Positions 6,480-12,908 are shown, counted from the stretch's first letter. The stretch is 13,254 nt of DNA from Euzebyaceae bacterium (GCA_013696915.1 JACCXR010000203.1:1-13254); one strand, 5' to 3'. Made by a program: numbers and translations. The notes: a model not told the origin generated them from the sequence alone.

Positions 6480-7211
6480 GGCGACGTGTGTCATGGCGCC
6501 CGCGACGCTCTCCGACGCCTCCGCGTGCCGTGCTCCAGTCGTGAGTTTGTGGGCGCCGATGGCGAGGACGTCGGGCGTCGGCTCACCAAGCTCCTGGACC
6601 GTGTCGACCATCAGACCCGCGGCGGTGACGGCTTGGAAGAGGTCGCCGAGTGTGAGGTGCACGGCGCCGACGCGAGCACGTATCCCGTCGGCCCAGCCGG
6701 CGTGGGTCCGCGCACGCCGCCAGTACCCGGGGGTGGTGACCAGCCGCTCGGGGTCAGATCCGTCGACGAACGCCCCGATGAAGCACGGATGCACACCGAC
6801 ATGGACGAAGCGCCCCGCCGGGGCCAGCGCCGCGGCAGCCGACCGGCAAAGCGCCGCGTAGTCCTCGACGTCGGTATGGCACAGCACCGAGGTAACCGCG
6901 CGAACGGCTCCCGGCGCCAGCGGGAGCCGGGTGGCGTCCGCGGCGACGACCGGCATGCGGCCTGCGGCGTGGCGCAGTTGGCCCAGCGAGATGTCCGAGC
7001 CGACGAGGGTCCATCCCAGGTCGCGCACCAGGTCGGCGTAGACGCCGGTCCCGCACGCGAGGTCCCAGCACAGTCCCCGCCCGGGGCCGAGGACACGGAC
7101 CAGTGCCTCACCGGCGCGAGCGGCGAAGCCGACGGCGGGACCCGTGATGTAGTCGGCGTACCAGTCCGCGATCGCGTCGTAGGCGGCTCGTGCATCGACC
7201 TGGCCGGACAT
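6468..7211 (-). CDS. Class I SAM-dependent methyltransferase
   Basis: A 247-residue protein with a Rossmann-type methyltransferase domain: motif I DLACGTGVYADL at 50-61, the acidic ribose-binding position in GSDIS near 71-75, AADATRLPL at 90-98 and the post-motif segment RFVHVGVHPCF near 134-144. It belongs to the Methyltransf_11-like group; the substrate cannot be read from the sequence, with small-molecule methylation the default inference. The fold appears complete at VLAIGAHKL (about 223). The last 24 residues are a low-similarity tail, and its final FEG plus stop are encoded by palindromic repeat R1. The ATG at 7211 has no Shine-Dalgarno sequence but TAGGAT lies seven bases upstream, inside one copy of a local tandem duplication. 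Confidence 0.9.
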   Translation of the reverse strand: MSGQVDARAAYDAIADWYADYITGPAVGFAARAGEALVRVLGPGRGLCWDLACGTGVYADLVRDLGWTLVGSDISLGQLRHAAGRMPVVAADATRLPLAPGAVRAVTSVLCHTDVEDYAALCRSAAAALAPAGRFVHVGVHPCFIGAFVDGSDPERLVTTPGYWRRARTHAGWADGIRARVGAVHLTLGDLFQAVTAAGLMVDTVQELGEPTPDVLAIGAHKLTTGARHAEASESVAGAMTHVAFEG

Positions 7212-7261
7212 GCGCTCGATCCTACGTTGGCTTTGGCCGGAAGCGCTCGGTCCTACGTTTG
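7201..7261. repeat. Tandem duplication across the methyltransferase start
   Basis: Two adjacent direct copies of about 30 bp: 7201-7230 and 7234-7261. They share TGGCCGGA, then GCGCTCG(A/G)TCCTACGTT with one mismatch in 17; copy two lacks two bases. On the minus strand copy one contains the start codon and the TAGGAT box; in copy two the start codon is destroyed by the deletion and the box reads TAGGAC. Confidence 0.75.
7219..7224 (-). promoter_or_regulatory. Putative -10 box, leaderless start of methyltransferase gene
   Basis: TAGGAT on the minus strand ends seven bases before the ATG at 7211, placing the transcription start on or beside the start codon. No good -35 element is seen. The degenerate copy (TAGGAC) lies 31 bases further upstream. 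Confidence 0.4.
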
Positions 7262-7416
7262 ATCAACGCCCGCGAGAGTGCTGTCGGGGTGCGGTGGCCC
7301 CGAGGAATGTCGCCCTTTCCCCCGGCACGGGAGCAGCACCGACGCGTTGCCGCCGGGAGCACGGCGTACGCTCGTCCACAGGCAGACAGGTCCATTCCTC
7401 CCCGGGAGCTTGCGCC

Positions 7417-8136
7417 ATGGCTACCGTCCCTCGCATGACCGCCCACGCCGACGTCGTCGACGACGTGGAGCTGCTGGTGCCCGAGGAGGAGACGGTGCCC
7501 GAGCACGACCTGCACGGCATCCTGGTGGACCTGTTGGCCGCCGGGCTGGTCGCGCGGTTCGCCGACGCCGCCGACGTGGCGGTGTTCTCGCGTCTGGCGT
7601 GGTTCCCCGACCGGGACGACACCCGGATCCGGCTCGACCCCGACGTGATGGTGGTGCGCGGCCGTCCCCCGGGGCACCGCAAGAGCTACAAGGCGTGGAT
7701 GGAGGACGGGGTCGCGCCGGCGGTGATCGTCGAGGTGTGGTCTGAGGACGACACCGACGGCGACTACCGGCGGCGACTCGGCCGGGCGCTGCGCCACGGC
7801 GTTGCGGAGGTGGTGATCGTCGACCCGTTCGCGGTGGGCGGTGTGCGGGTGGAGCACCTGCGCTCCGACGGGGACCGCTACCGCTCGGTGGCGTCGACGA
7901 GCAGCGCGGACCGGCTGGTGATCGTGGAGTCGCTGGGGATCAGCTTCGCCGGCGGGGAGGAACTGCGGGTGATCGAGGACGGGCGCCGCTGGCCGACCGC
8001 CGCCGAGGCGTTCCTCCTCGCGCGGTCGGAGGCGGAACGGGCCGACCGCGAGACGCTGCGGGCGGACCAGGAGACCGCACGGGCCGACCGCCTGGCTGCC
8101 CTGCTGCGCGCGGCGGGCGTCGACCCCGAGGCGTGA
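7417..8136 (+). CDS. Uma2 family (DUF820) nuclease-fold protein
   Basis: A 239-residue protein matching the Uma2 family of PD-(D/E)XK-fold proteins: DPDVMVVRG at 74-82 gives the conserved Asp, and AVIVEVWSEDDTDGDYRRR at 102-120 the central strand with Glu106 that usually reads VEVxS. VVIVDP at 132-137 and ITFAGG-like ISFAGG near 175-180 complete the core. A C-terminal helix with repeated RAD units (about 203-226) ends in LAALLRAAGVDPEA, the common coiled-coil tail of the family. Members are abundant, often multicopy, in cyanobacteria and actinobacteria; nuclease activity is presumed but largely untested. The start is ATG at 7417 with GGGAG about nine bases upstream; an in-frame ATG at 7435 is possible. 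No partner gene for restriction or toxin-antitoxin function is adjacent. Confidence 0.88.
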   Translation: MATVPRMTAHADVVDDVELLVPEEETVPEHDLHGILVDLLAAGLVARFADAADVAVFSRLAWFPDRDDTRIRLDPDVMVVRGRPPGHRKSYKAWMEDGVAPAVIVEVWSEDDTDGDYRRRLGRALRHGVAEVVIVDPFAVGGVRVEHLRSDGDRYRSVASTSSADRLVIVESLGISFAGGEELRVIEDGRRWPTAAEAFLLARSEAERADRETLRADQETARADRLAALLRAAGVDPEA

Positions 8137-8195
8137 GCCGGCGCGCGCCAAGCCGGTTGAGCCAGCACTTCGATGCTCGCCGTCGGGGGCGGCGA

Positions 8196-8233
8196 GGCAG
8201 CCGCCGTCGCTGAGCGGCAGCCGCGTCGCTGAG
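8196..8233. repeat. Short imperfect direct repeat
   Basis: GGCAGCCGCCGTCGCTGAG (8196-8214) is followed one base later by the same sequence lacking one C (8216-8233). It lies in the non-coding stretch after the Uma2-family gene. Confidence 0.6.
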
Positions 8234-8285
8234 ACGCGGGGTGGAGCGGCACCTGGGCGCCGCCGCGGTCCCGGCCGCACATCGC

Positions 8286-8324
8286 TTGAAGGGTAGGCGC
8301 CACCATCGGCGCCTAGCCTTCGAA
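8286..8324 (+). repeat. Palindromic intergenic repeat, copy R2
   Basis: A 39-bp imperfect palindrome. The left arm is TTGAAGGGTAGGCGCC, the centre ACCATC and the right arm GGCGCCTAGCCTTCGAA. The arms pair except for one missing C in the left arm and one G/G opposition. Same orientation as R1 and R3 and 43 bp from R3. Confidence 0.88.
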
Positions 8325-8367
8325 CCCGGGTGGAGTGGGCGCCCCAGCGACCGGGCCGCTGTATCCA

Positions 8368-8406
8368 TTGAAGGGTAGACGCCAGCATCGGCGTCCAGCC
8401 TTCGAA
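8368..8406 (+). repeat. Palindromic intergenic repeat, copy R3
   Basis: A 39-bp imperfect palindrome. The left arm is TTGAAGGGTAGACGCC, the centre AGCATC and the right arm GGCGTCCAGCCTTCGAA. Relative to R2 the left arm has A for G and the right arm T for C at the paired position, so pairing is kept. The flanking CCA (8365-8367) and TGG (8407-8409) extend the palindrome by three pairs. Confidence 0.88.
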
Positions 8407-8479
8407 TGGCCCCCGGGCCGGGGCCCAGGGCCGGCAGCCTGACCCCGCGCATCCCCGGCCACGTGCCGGCGTACCGGGT

Positions 8480-8508
8480 CGGCGGGGCACCGTGGGCGCC
8501 CCCCGCCG
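8480..8508 (-). terminator. Possible hairpin terminator after the hydrolase gene
   Basis: CGGCGGGG (8480-8487) pairs with CCCCGCCG (8501-8508) across a 13-base loop, starting 14 bases after the hydrolase stop on the minus strand. There is no T-tract, so it may only act as a transcript-stabilising stem or as an actinobacterial-type terminator without a U-run. Confidence 0.3.
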
Positions 8509-8522
8509 CTCGGCCGGGCCAC

Positions 8523-9305
8523 TCAGCCGGTGGCGGCGAGGATCAACCGGATCGTGGCCGCGGGTCGGTCCCAGTGGGGGAAGTGGCCGGACCGGTCCAA
8601 CCACTCCACGCGCGCGCCGGGGAACCGCTCGGCGGCACGTCGCGCCTGGCGCGGAAAGGTCAGGCGGTCTCTGCGCCCCCACCCGATGACGACCGGACCC
8701 GGCGTCGAGCCCGCCGGGGCGCCCTGTTGCGGCGGGCCGTGGACGAGGTCGTCCAGGACCGGGTCGAACGACGCCGACTCCGCGAAGCTGCGCATCTCCC
8801 GGAGGGCCACGTCGGCGGGGACGTCCCACGGGCGGGCGGACAGCTGCGCGAGGAGCAGGGTGCGGGTCAGGGGGTTCCCGGTGAGGAACGGCATGACCGG
8901 CTGGAGCAGCCGGATCAGGCGGATCGACACGCCGAGCGAGACGCTGAAGAAGCGCAGCTCCCCCGGGCTCCAGAATCCGCCGGGGTCGAGCGCGACGGTC
9001 GCACCGCCGACGCCGCGGCGGGCCAATTCCAGGACGAGCCGCGCTCCCATCGAGCTGCCGACCAGGTCCACGCCGGCGAGCCCGTGGCCGTCGATGAAGC
9101 CGGTGATGGCGTCGGCGAGCGTCGCGACCGACGCCTTCCCCGGCAGCGGCGGCGTCTCGCCGAAGCCGGGCAGGTCGACGGCGACCACCTCCCGCTCGGC
9201 CGCGAGGCCGTCGAGGACCGGATCCCACGACCGCCACGTGGACCCGAGGCCGTGCACGAGGAGCAGCGGTTTCCCGGTCCCGAGGTGGACGTGGTGCATC
9301 TCCAT
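8523..9305 (-). CDS. Alpha/beta-fold hydrolase
   Basis: A 260-residue protein with the full alpha/beta hydrolase layout. The oxyanion segment is LLLVHGLGSTWRSW at 14-27, followed by VVAVDLPGFGET at 40-51 and the nucleophile elbow VGSSMGARL at 82-90 with Ser85. The acid is Asp213 in GWGRRDRLTFP and the base His241 in RSGHFPHWDRP. A cap region (about 110-190) has hydrophobic helices. Length and cap resemble the small esterase/haloperoxidase-like group, but the substrate is unknown. The start is ATG at 9305; a second in-frame ATG two codons later is possible. No Shine-Dalgarno sequence is present, but TAGGGT lies six bases upstream. It is divergent from the luciferase-like gene across only 47 bp, so the two may be co-regulated. 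Confidence 0.93.
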   Translation of the reverse strand: MEMHHVHLGTGKPLLLVHGLGSTWRSWDPVLDGLAAEREVVAVDLPGFGETPPLPGKASVATLADAITGFIDGHGLAGVDLVGSSMGARLVLELARRGVGGATVALDPGGFWSPGELRFFSVSLGVSIRLIRLLQPVMPFLTGNPLTRTLLLAQLSARPWDVPADVALREMRSFAESASFDPVLDDLVHGPPQQGAPAGSTPGPVVIGWGRRDRLTFPRQARRAAERFPGARVEWLDRSGHFPHWDRPAATIRLILAATG

Positions 9306-9311
9306 GCGGCC

Positions 9312-9346
9312 ACCCTATCGGTGGAGGCGGAGGCGACCGATAGCGT
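9312..9346. promoter_or_regulatory. Mirrored divergent leaderless promoters / candidate operator
   Basis: A perfect 8-bp inverted repeat, CTATCGGT (9315-9322) and ACCGATAG (9336-9343), is separated by 13 bases. Each arm contains part of a -10 box for the gene it faces: TAGGGT on the minus strand (9317-9312), six bases before the hydrolase ATG, and TAGCGT on the plus strand (9341-9346), six bases before the luciferase-like ATG. Each promoter's -35 region overlies the other's -10 box. Confidence 0.5.
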
Positions 9347-9352
9347 GTGGTG

Positions 9353-10264
9353 ATGAGCGAGCAGCTTCGGATCGGCGTCGTCGTCGTGCAGAACCTGCCG
9401 TGGCCGGCGTGGCGGGAGCGGGTGCTGGAGGTCGAGGAGCTCGGCTACGACGCCGTCTATGTCTGGGACCACCTGGTGCACCGCACCCAGGCGCCGACCG
9501 ATCCGCTGTTCGACGGGCTGACCGCGCTCGCGGCCGCCGCCACCTTCACCGAGCGGATCCGGCTCGGGACGATGGTCGCCGTCCCGATCTTCCGGCACCC
9601 GGCGGTGCTCGCGAACCAGGCGATGACGCTGGACCGAATCTCGGGCGGCCGGCTGGACCTCGGGATCGGGGCCGGCGGAGCGCTGCTGGACCACGACGCC
9701 CTGGGGATCGAGCCGTGGTCGAAGCCCGAGCAGGTGGAGCGCTTCACCGAGGCCGTCGAACTCGTCGACGCGGTGCTGCGCGGCGGGTCGAGCTACTCGG
9801 GCGTCCACTACTCCGGCGCCGGCATCACCGTGGCGCCCGGGCCCGTGCAGCAGCCGCGCCCGCCGCTGACCATCGCGGCGCACGGGCCGCGGACGCTCCG
9901 GGTCGCCGCGCGGCACGCCGACGTGTGGAACAGCGCCACCACCCGCGACCTGCCACGCGACGAGGTGCTCGCGCTCGCGGCCGAACGCGGGCGGCTGCTG
10001 GACCGCAACGCCGAGGAGGCGGGCCGGGAGCCGGCGTCCATCCGCCGCTCGGTGCTGATCGGCTCCGCCGACTGGCCCGCGCTGTCCTCGGTCGGGGCGT
10101 TCTGCGACGCCGTGTCGCGCTACCGCGACGTCGGCGTGAGCGAGTTCGTGCTGCTCCATCCCGGCCATCCCGCCGAGCGGCTCGTCGGACACGGCGCGAC
10201 CGATCCGGACATCGTGCGGCGAATCGCCGACGTGCTCCCCCGACTGCGCGACGGGGCGCGCTGA
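9353..10264 (+). CDS. LLM class (luciferase-like) flavin/F420-dependent oxidoreductase
   Basis: A 303-residue TIM-barrel protein of the bacterial luciferase superfamily. Diagnostic segments are LEVEELGYDAVYVWDHL at about 26-42, ERIRLGTMVAVPIFRHPAVLANQAMTLDRISGGRLDLGIGAGG (seen as RIRLGTMV, RHPAVLANQ and LDRISGGRLDLGIG) and the C-terminal GVSEFVLLHPGHP. Such enzymes use F420 or FMN to oxidise or reduce small molecules; actinobacterial members are often F420-dependent, but the cofactor is not decidable here. I chose ATG at 9353 because TAGCGT ends six bases before it, indicating a leaderless message; in-frame GTGs at 9347 and 9350 are alternatives. It is paired divergently with the hydrolase gene, which suggests a shared catabolic or detoxification role. 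Confidence 0.92.
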   Translation: MSEQLRIGVVVVQNLPWPAWRERVLEVEELGYDAVYVWDHLVHRTQAPTDPLFDGLTALAAAATFTERIRLGTMVAVPIFRHPAVLANQAMTLDRISGGRLDLGIGAGGALLDHDALGIEPWSKPEQVERFTEAVELVDAVLRGGSSYSGVHYSGAGITVAPGPVQQPRPPLTIAAHGPRTLRVAARHADVWNSATTRDLPRDEVLALAAERGRLLDRNAEEAGREPASIRRSVLIGSADWPALSSVGAFCDAVSRYRDVGVSEFVLLHPGHPAERLVGHGATDPDIVRRIADVLPRLRDGAR

Positions 10265-10307
10265 TCCGCAGCCCGACGCCGCGGGCTGCTCAGCGCTCCC
10301 GCGGATC
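10263..10307. terminator. Nested inverted repeats between convergent genes
   Basis: GATCCGC (10263-10269) pairs with GCGGATC (10301-10307), and inside it CAGCCCG (10269-10275) pairs with CGGGCTG (10282-10288). The structure begins at the stop codon of the luciferase-like gene and could serve as a terminator in both directions toward ffh. No T-tract is present. The rest of the 144-bp gap is GC-rich and shows nothing else. Confidence 0.35.
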
Positions 10308-10408
10308 CGTGCCGCGGCCCGGCCGACGCCGACCCGCCGCGCGCCGTCGCCGGCGCAGCGATCGCCGCACCGGCCGCTGTCGGCGCGGGCACGCGACCAG
10401 CCGGCGGC

Positions 10409-11914
10409 TCACCTGCGCTTCTTCTTCTTGCGGGCCGGGATGCGCTTGTTCTGCGGACGGCCGCCCCCGGCGGGTCCCCGGGCGCCGGCGCCCACCGCGG
10501 CCCGCTGGCCCCCCATCCCCGGGAAGGCGCCCATGTCCAGGCCGCCGCCACCGTCTATGCCGCTCATCTGGGCGGCGAGGTCCTGCGGGTCCATGCCGCG
10601 CATCGACTTCATCGCCTCCAGGCCCTTCGTCCCGCCGAGCTGCTTCATCATCTTCCGCATCTCGTCGAAGCTGCGCAGCAGTTCGTTGACCTCCTGGGGG
10701 CTGCGCCCGCAGCCGCGCGCGACGCGCTTCTTGCGCCTGCCGTTCAGGATCGCCGGATTGCGCCGCTCCTCGAGGGTCATCGACTGGATGATCGCCTCGA
10801 CCTGCTTGACCTGGCCCTCGTCGAGGTCGACGTCCTTCAGCGCCTTGCCGACGCCGGGCAGCATCCCGAGCAGGCCCTGCAGGGGGCCCATCTTGCGCAT
10901 CTGCTGCATCTGCGCCAGGAAGTCTTCGAGGGTGAACTGGGCCTTGAGGAGCTTGGCCTGCATGTCATCGGCCTGCTCCTTGGTGTAGACCTCCTCCGCC
11001 TTCTCGATGAGCGTGAGCACGTCGCCCATCCCGAGGATGCGGCCGGCCATGCGGTCCGGGTGGAACGCCTCGAACTCGTCGAGCTTCTCCCCCACGGACG
11101 CGAACTTGATCGGCCGGCCCGTCACCTCCGCCACCGACAGCGCGGCGCCGCCGCGCGCGTCGCCGTCGAGCTTTGACAGCACGACGCCGGTGAAGTCGAC
11201 CGCTTCCTGGAAGGCCTTTGCGACGGTGACGGCCTCCTGGCCGATCATCGCGTCGATGACGAACAGCGTCTCGATCGGGTCGACGGCCGCCTTGATGCGC
11301 GCGGCCTGGTCCATCATCTCCTCGTCGACGTTCGTGCGTCCCGCGGTGTCGACGATGACGACGCCGGCCCCGAGGCGCCGCGCCTCGGCCAGCGAGTCGC
11401 GGGCGACCTCGACCGGGTCGCCCGACTCGACCGGCGCGTAGACCGGCACACCGACCTGTTCGCCCAGGATCCGCAACTGCTGCACCGCCGCCGGTCGCTG
11501 GAGGTCGCACGCGACCAGCAGCGGCTGGCGTCCGCGCTTGCGGAGCAGCCTGGCGAGCTTGCCGGCCGCGGTCGTCTTGCCGGAGCCCTGCAGGCCCGCC
11601 AGCATGATGACCGCCGGCGACCGGCTGCCGAGCTCGAGCGGCGCCGACATCCGCCCGAGGATGTTCACGAGCTCCTCGTGCACGATCTTCACTATCTGCT
11701 GGCCGGGGTTGAGTGCCTCCGACGTCTCCGCCCCCACGGCGCGCTCGGAGATCCGCGCGACGAAGGCCTTGACGACCTTGAAGTTGACGTCCGCCTCGAG
11801 CAGCGCGAGCCGGATCTCGCGCAGGCCGTCGTTGACCTGGTCCTCGGTCAGCGCACCGCGACCGCGGAAGTTCGCGAACACGGCCTCGAGCCGGTCGGAC
11901 AGCGCATCGAACAT
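10409..11914 (-). CDS. ffh: Signal recognition particle GTPase Ffh (SRP54)
   Basis: The 501-residue protein part of SRP, which binds 4.5S/SRP RNA and nascent signal sequences and docks with FtsY. N-domain MFDALSDRLEAVFANFRGRG with LALLEADVN at 37-45; GTPase motifs GLQGSGKTT at 107-115, CDLQRPAA near 136-143, DTAGR at 189-193 and SKLDGDARGG at 247-256. The Met-rich M domain (about 325-435) contains the RNA-binding helix ILNGRRKKRVARGCGRS, and a Gly/Met-rich linker ends in a Lys/Arg tail (RKKKKRR). The start is ATG at 11914 with GAGGA about seven bases upstream. Ffh usually precedes rpsP closely in actinobacteria, whereas here about 4.7 kb and five accessory genes separate them. Confidence 0.97.
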   Translation of the reverse strand: MFDALSDRLEAVFANFRGRGALTEDQVNDGLREIRLALLEADVNFKVVKAFVARISERAVGAETSEALNPGQQIVKIVHEELVNILGRMSAPLELGSRSPAVIMLAGLQGSGKTTAAGKLARLLRKRGRQPLLVACDLQRPAAVQQLRILGEQVGVPVYAPVESGDPVEVARDSLAEARRLGAGVVIVDTAGRTNVDEEMMDQAARIKAAVDPIETLFVIDAMIGQEAVTVAKAFQEAVDFTGVVLSKLDGDARGGAALSVAEVTGRPIKFASVGEKLDEFEAFHPDRMAGRILGMGDVLTLIEKAEEVYTKEQADDMQAKLLKAQFTLEDFLAQMQQMRKMGPLQGLLGMLPGVGKALKDVDLDEGQVKQVEAIIQSMTLEERRNPAILNGRRKKRVARGCGRSPQEVNELLRSFDEMRKMMKQLGGTKGLEAMKSMRGMDPQDLAAQMSGIDGGGGLDMGAFPGMGGQRAAVGAGARGPAGGGRPQNKRIPARKKKKRR

Positions 11915-11947
11915 GGTCGGTCCTCGTCGCAAGCGTGGGGAGGCCCG

Positions 11948-11953
11948 AGTGTA
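11948..11953 (-). promoter_or_regulatory. Putative -10 box of ffh
   Basis: TACACT on the minus strand fits TANNNT well and would give a leader of about 27 bases before the ffh ATG. The -35 region is GC-rich with no clear hexamer. The 132-bp gap also contains the divergent aldo/keto reductase start. Confidence 0.45.
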
Positions 11954-12046
11954 CCGGGGCCGCCGGGAACGACCCCGTCCGGATTGCGTCCTGTGGGCCC
12001 GGGTAGGACTGCACCGACCCGTCGACCGTGAAGGAGCACCTGGAGC

Positions 12047-12901
12047 ATGCAGACCCGCAGGATCGCCGACCGGCCCGTGTCCGCGATCGGTCTCGGCGAG
12101 ATGCCGATGTCGTTGGAAGGCCGCCCCACCGAGACCGACAGCGTCCGCACCATCCACGCGGCCCTGGACGCCGGCGTGACGCTGATCGACACCGCCGACG
12201 CCTACTGCGTCGACGCCGGAGACATCGGCCACGGCGAGCGGCTGATCGCGCGGGCGCTGCAGACCTGGTCACAGGACCCGGAAGACGTGCTCGTCGCCAC
12301 CAAGGGCGGGCACACGCGCGCAGCCGACGGGTCGTGGGGGCTCGACGGCCGGCCGGAGTACCTGCGGCGCGCCTGCGAGGCGAGCCTCAAGGCGCTCGGC
12401 GCCGACGCCCTCGGCCTGTACCAGTTCCATCGCCCCGACCCGACGATCCCGTACGTCGAGTCGGTCGGCGCGCTCGCCGAGCTGCAGCAGGAGGGCAAGG
12501 TCCGACTGGTCGGGATCTCCAACGCGACCGTGGAGCAGATCCGGGCCGCGATGGAGCTCGTGCCGCTGGCGAGCGTCCAGAACGAGTTCTCACCGCGCTT
12601 CCGCAGTTCCGGCGACGAGCTGGCCTTCTGCGCCGAGCACGGCATCGCGTTCCTGCCGTGGAGCCCGCTGGGCGGGATCGGCGACGCGTCGGCGCTCGGC
12701 GACCGTCACGCGGCCTTCGCGGCCGTCGCGCGGGCGCACGGGGTGTCGCCGCAGCGGGTGGCGCTGGCGTGGGGGCTCGCGCAGGCGCCGGTCGTAATCC
12801 CCATCCCGGGTGCGAGCCGCCCCGAGACGATCCTCGACAGCCTGCAGGCTGCCGATCTGGAGCTGTCCGCCGACGAGCTCGCCGACCTCGACGCCGCGTA
12901 G
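12047..12901 (+). CDS. Aldo/keto reductase
   Basis: A 284-residue NADPH-dependent oxidoreductase of the aldo/keto reductase superfamily. The catalytic tetrad is complete: Asp48 and Tyr53 in LIDTADAY, Lys86 in VATKGG and His128 in LYQFHRPDP. The barrel continues with GKVRLVGISN near 155-164 and VQNEFSP, and the cofactor-binding C-terminal segment VVIPIPGASRPETI precedes the ADELADLDAA end. Substrates are likely small aldehydes, ketones or quinones, not determinable here. The start is ATG at 12047, with AGGAG about 10 bases upstream. The gene is divergent from ffh and convergent with the WYL-domain gene, seven bases separating their stops. Confidence 0.95.
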   Translation: MQTRRIADRPVSAIGLGEMPMSLEGRPTETDSVRTIHAALDAGVTLIDTADAYCVDAGDIGHGERLIARALQTWSQDPEDVLVATKGGHTRAADGSWGLDGRPEYLRRACEASLKALGADALGLYQFHRPDPTIPYVESVGALAELQQEGKVRLVGISNATVEQIRAAMELVPLASVQNEFSPRFRSSGDELAFCAEHGIAFLPWSPLGGIGDASALGDRHAAFAAVARAHGVSPQRVALAWGLAQAPVVIPIPGASRPETILDSLQAADLELSADELADLDAA

Positions 12902-12908
12902 CCGCACC

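Larger units (their letters stand above)
8137..8522. other. 386-bp intergenic region between convergent genes
   Basis: No coding frame here looks real. The region holds, in order, a short direct repeat (8196-8233), palindromic repeats R2 (8286-8324) and R3 (8368-8406), and a GC-rich hairpin (8480-8508) near the hydrolase stop. Codons read across it on either strand give Arg/Pro/Gly-rich shadow proteins with no recognisable domain. Confidence 0.7.

Noticed and set aside
7347..7372. TTGCCG and TACGCT as a promoter for the Uma2-family gene
   Set aside because: The 14-base spacing is too short and no better -35 is present; the TACGCT box alone is weak evidence.
6258..8522. CRISPR array or tRNA/rRNA genes
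   Set aside because: The palindromic copies are only three, unevenly spaced (one about 1.8 kb away), with no regular spacers. I saw no tRNA cloverleaf or rRNA sequence in the window.
7222..9237. 671-codon open frame on the minus strand across the Uma2 and hydrolase genes
   Set aside because: It is out of frame with two recognisable genes, is Arg/Pro/Gly-rich with no domain, and runs through the palindromic repeats. This is an artefact of high GC content.
8530..10689. 719-codon open frame on the plus strand across the hydrolase, luciferase-like and ffh genes
   Set aside because: Low-complexity Arg/Ala/Pro translation that overlaps three well-supported genes in other frames.
11984..12009. TTGCGT and TAGGAC as a promoter for the aldo/keto reductase
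   Set aside because: Spacing is only 14 bases and the -10 box lacks the final T, so I did not list it.
10965..12272. 435-codon minus-strand frame overlapping ffh
   Set aside because: Shadow frame of Ffh, with Arg/Gly-rich content and no homology visible.
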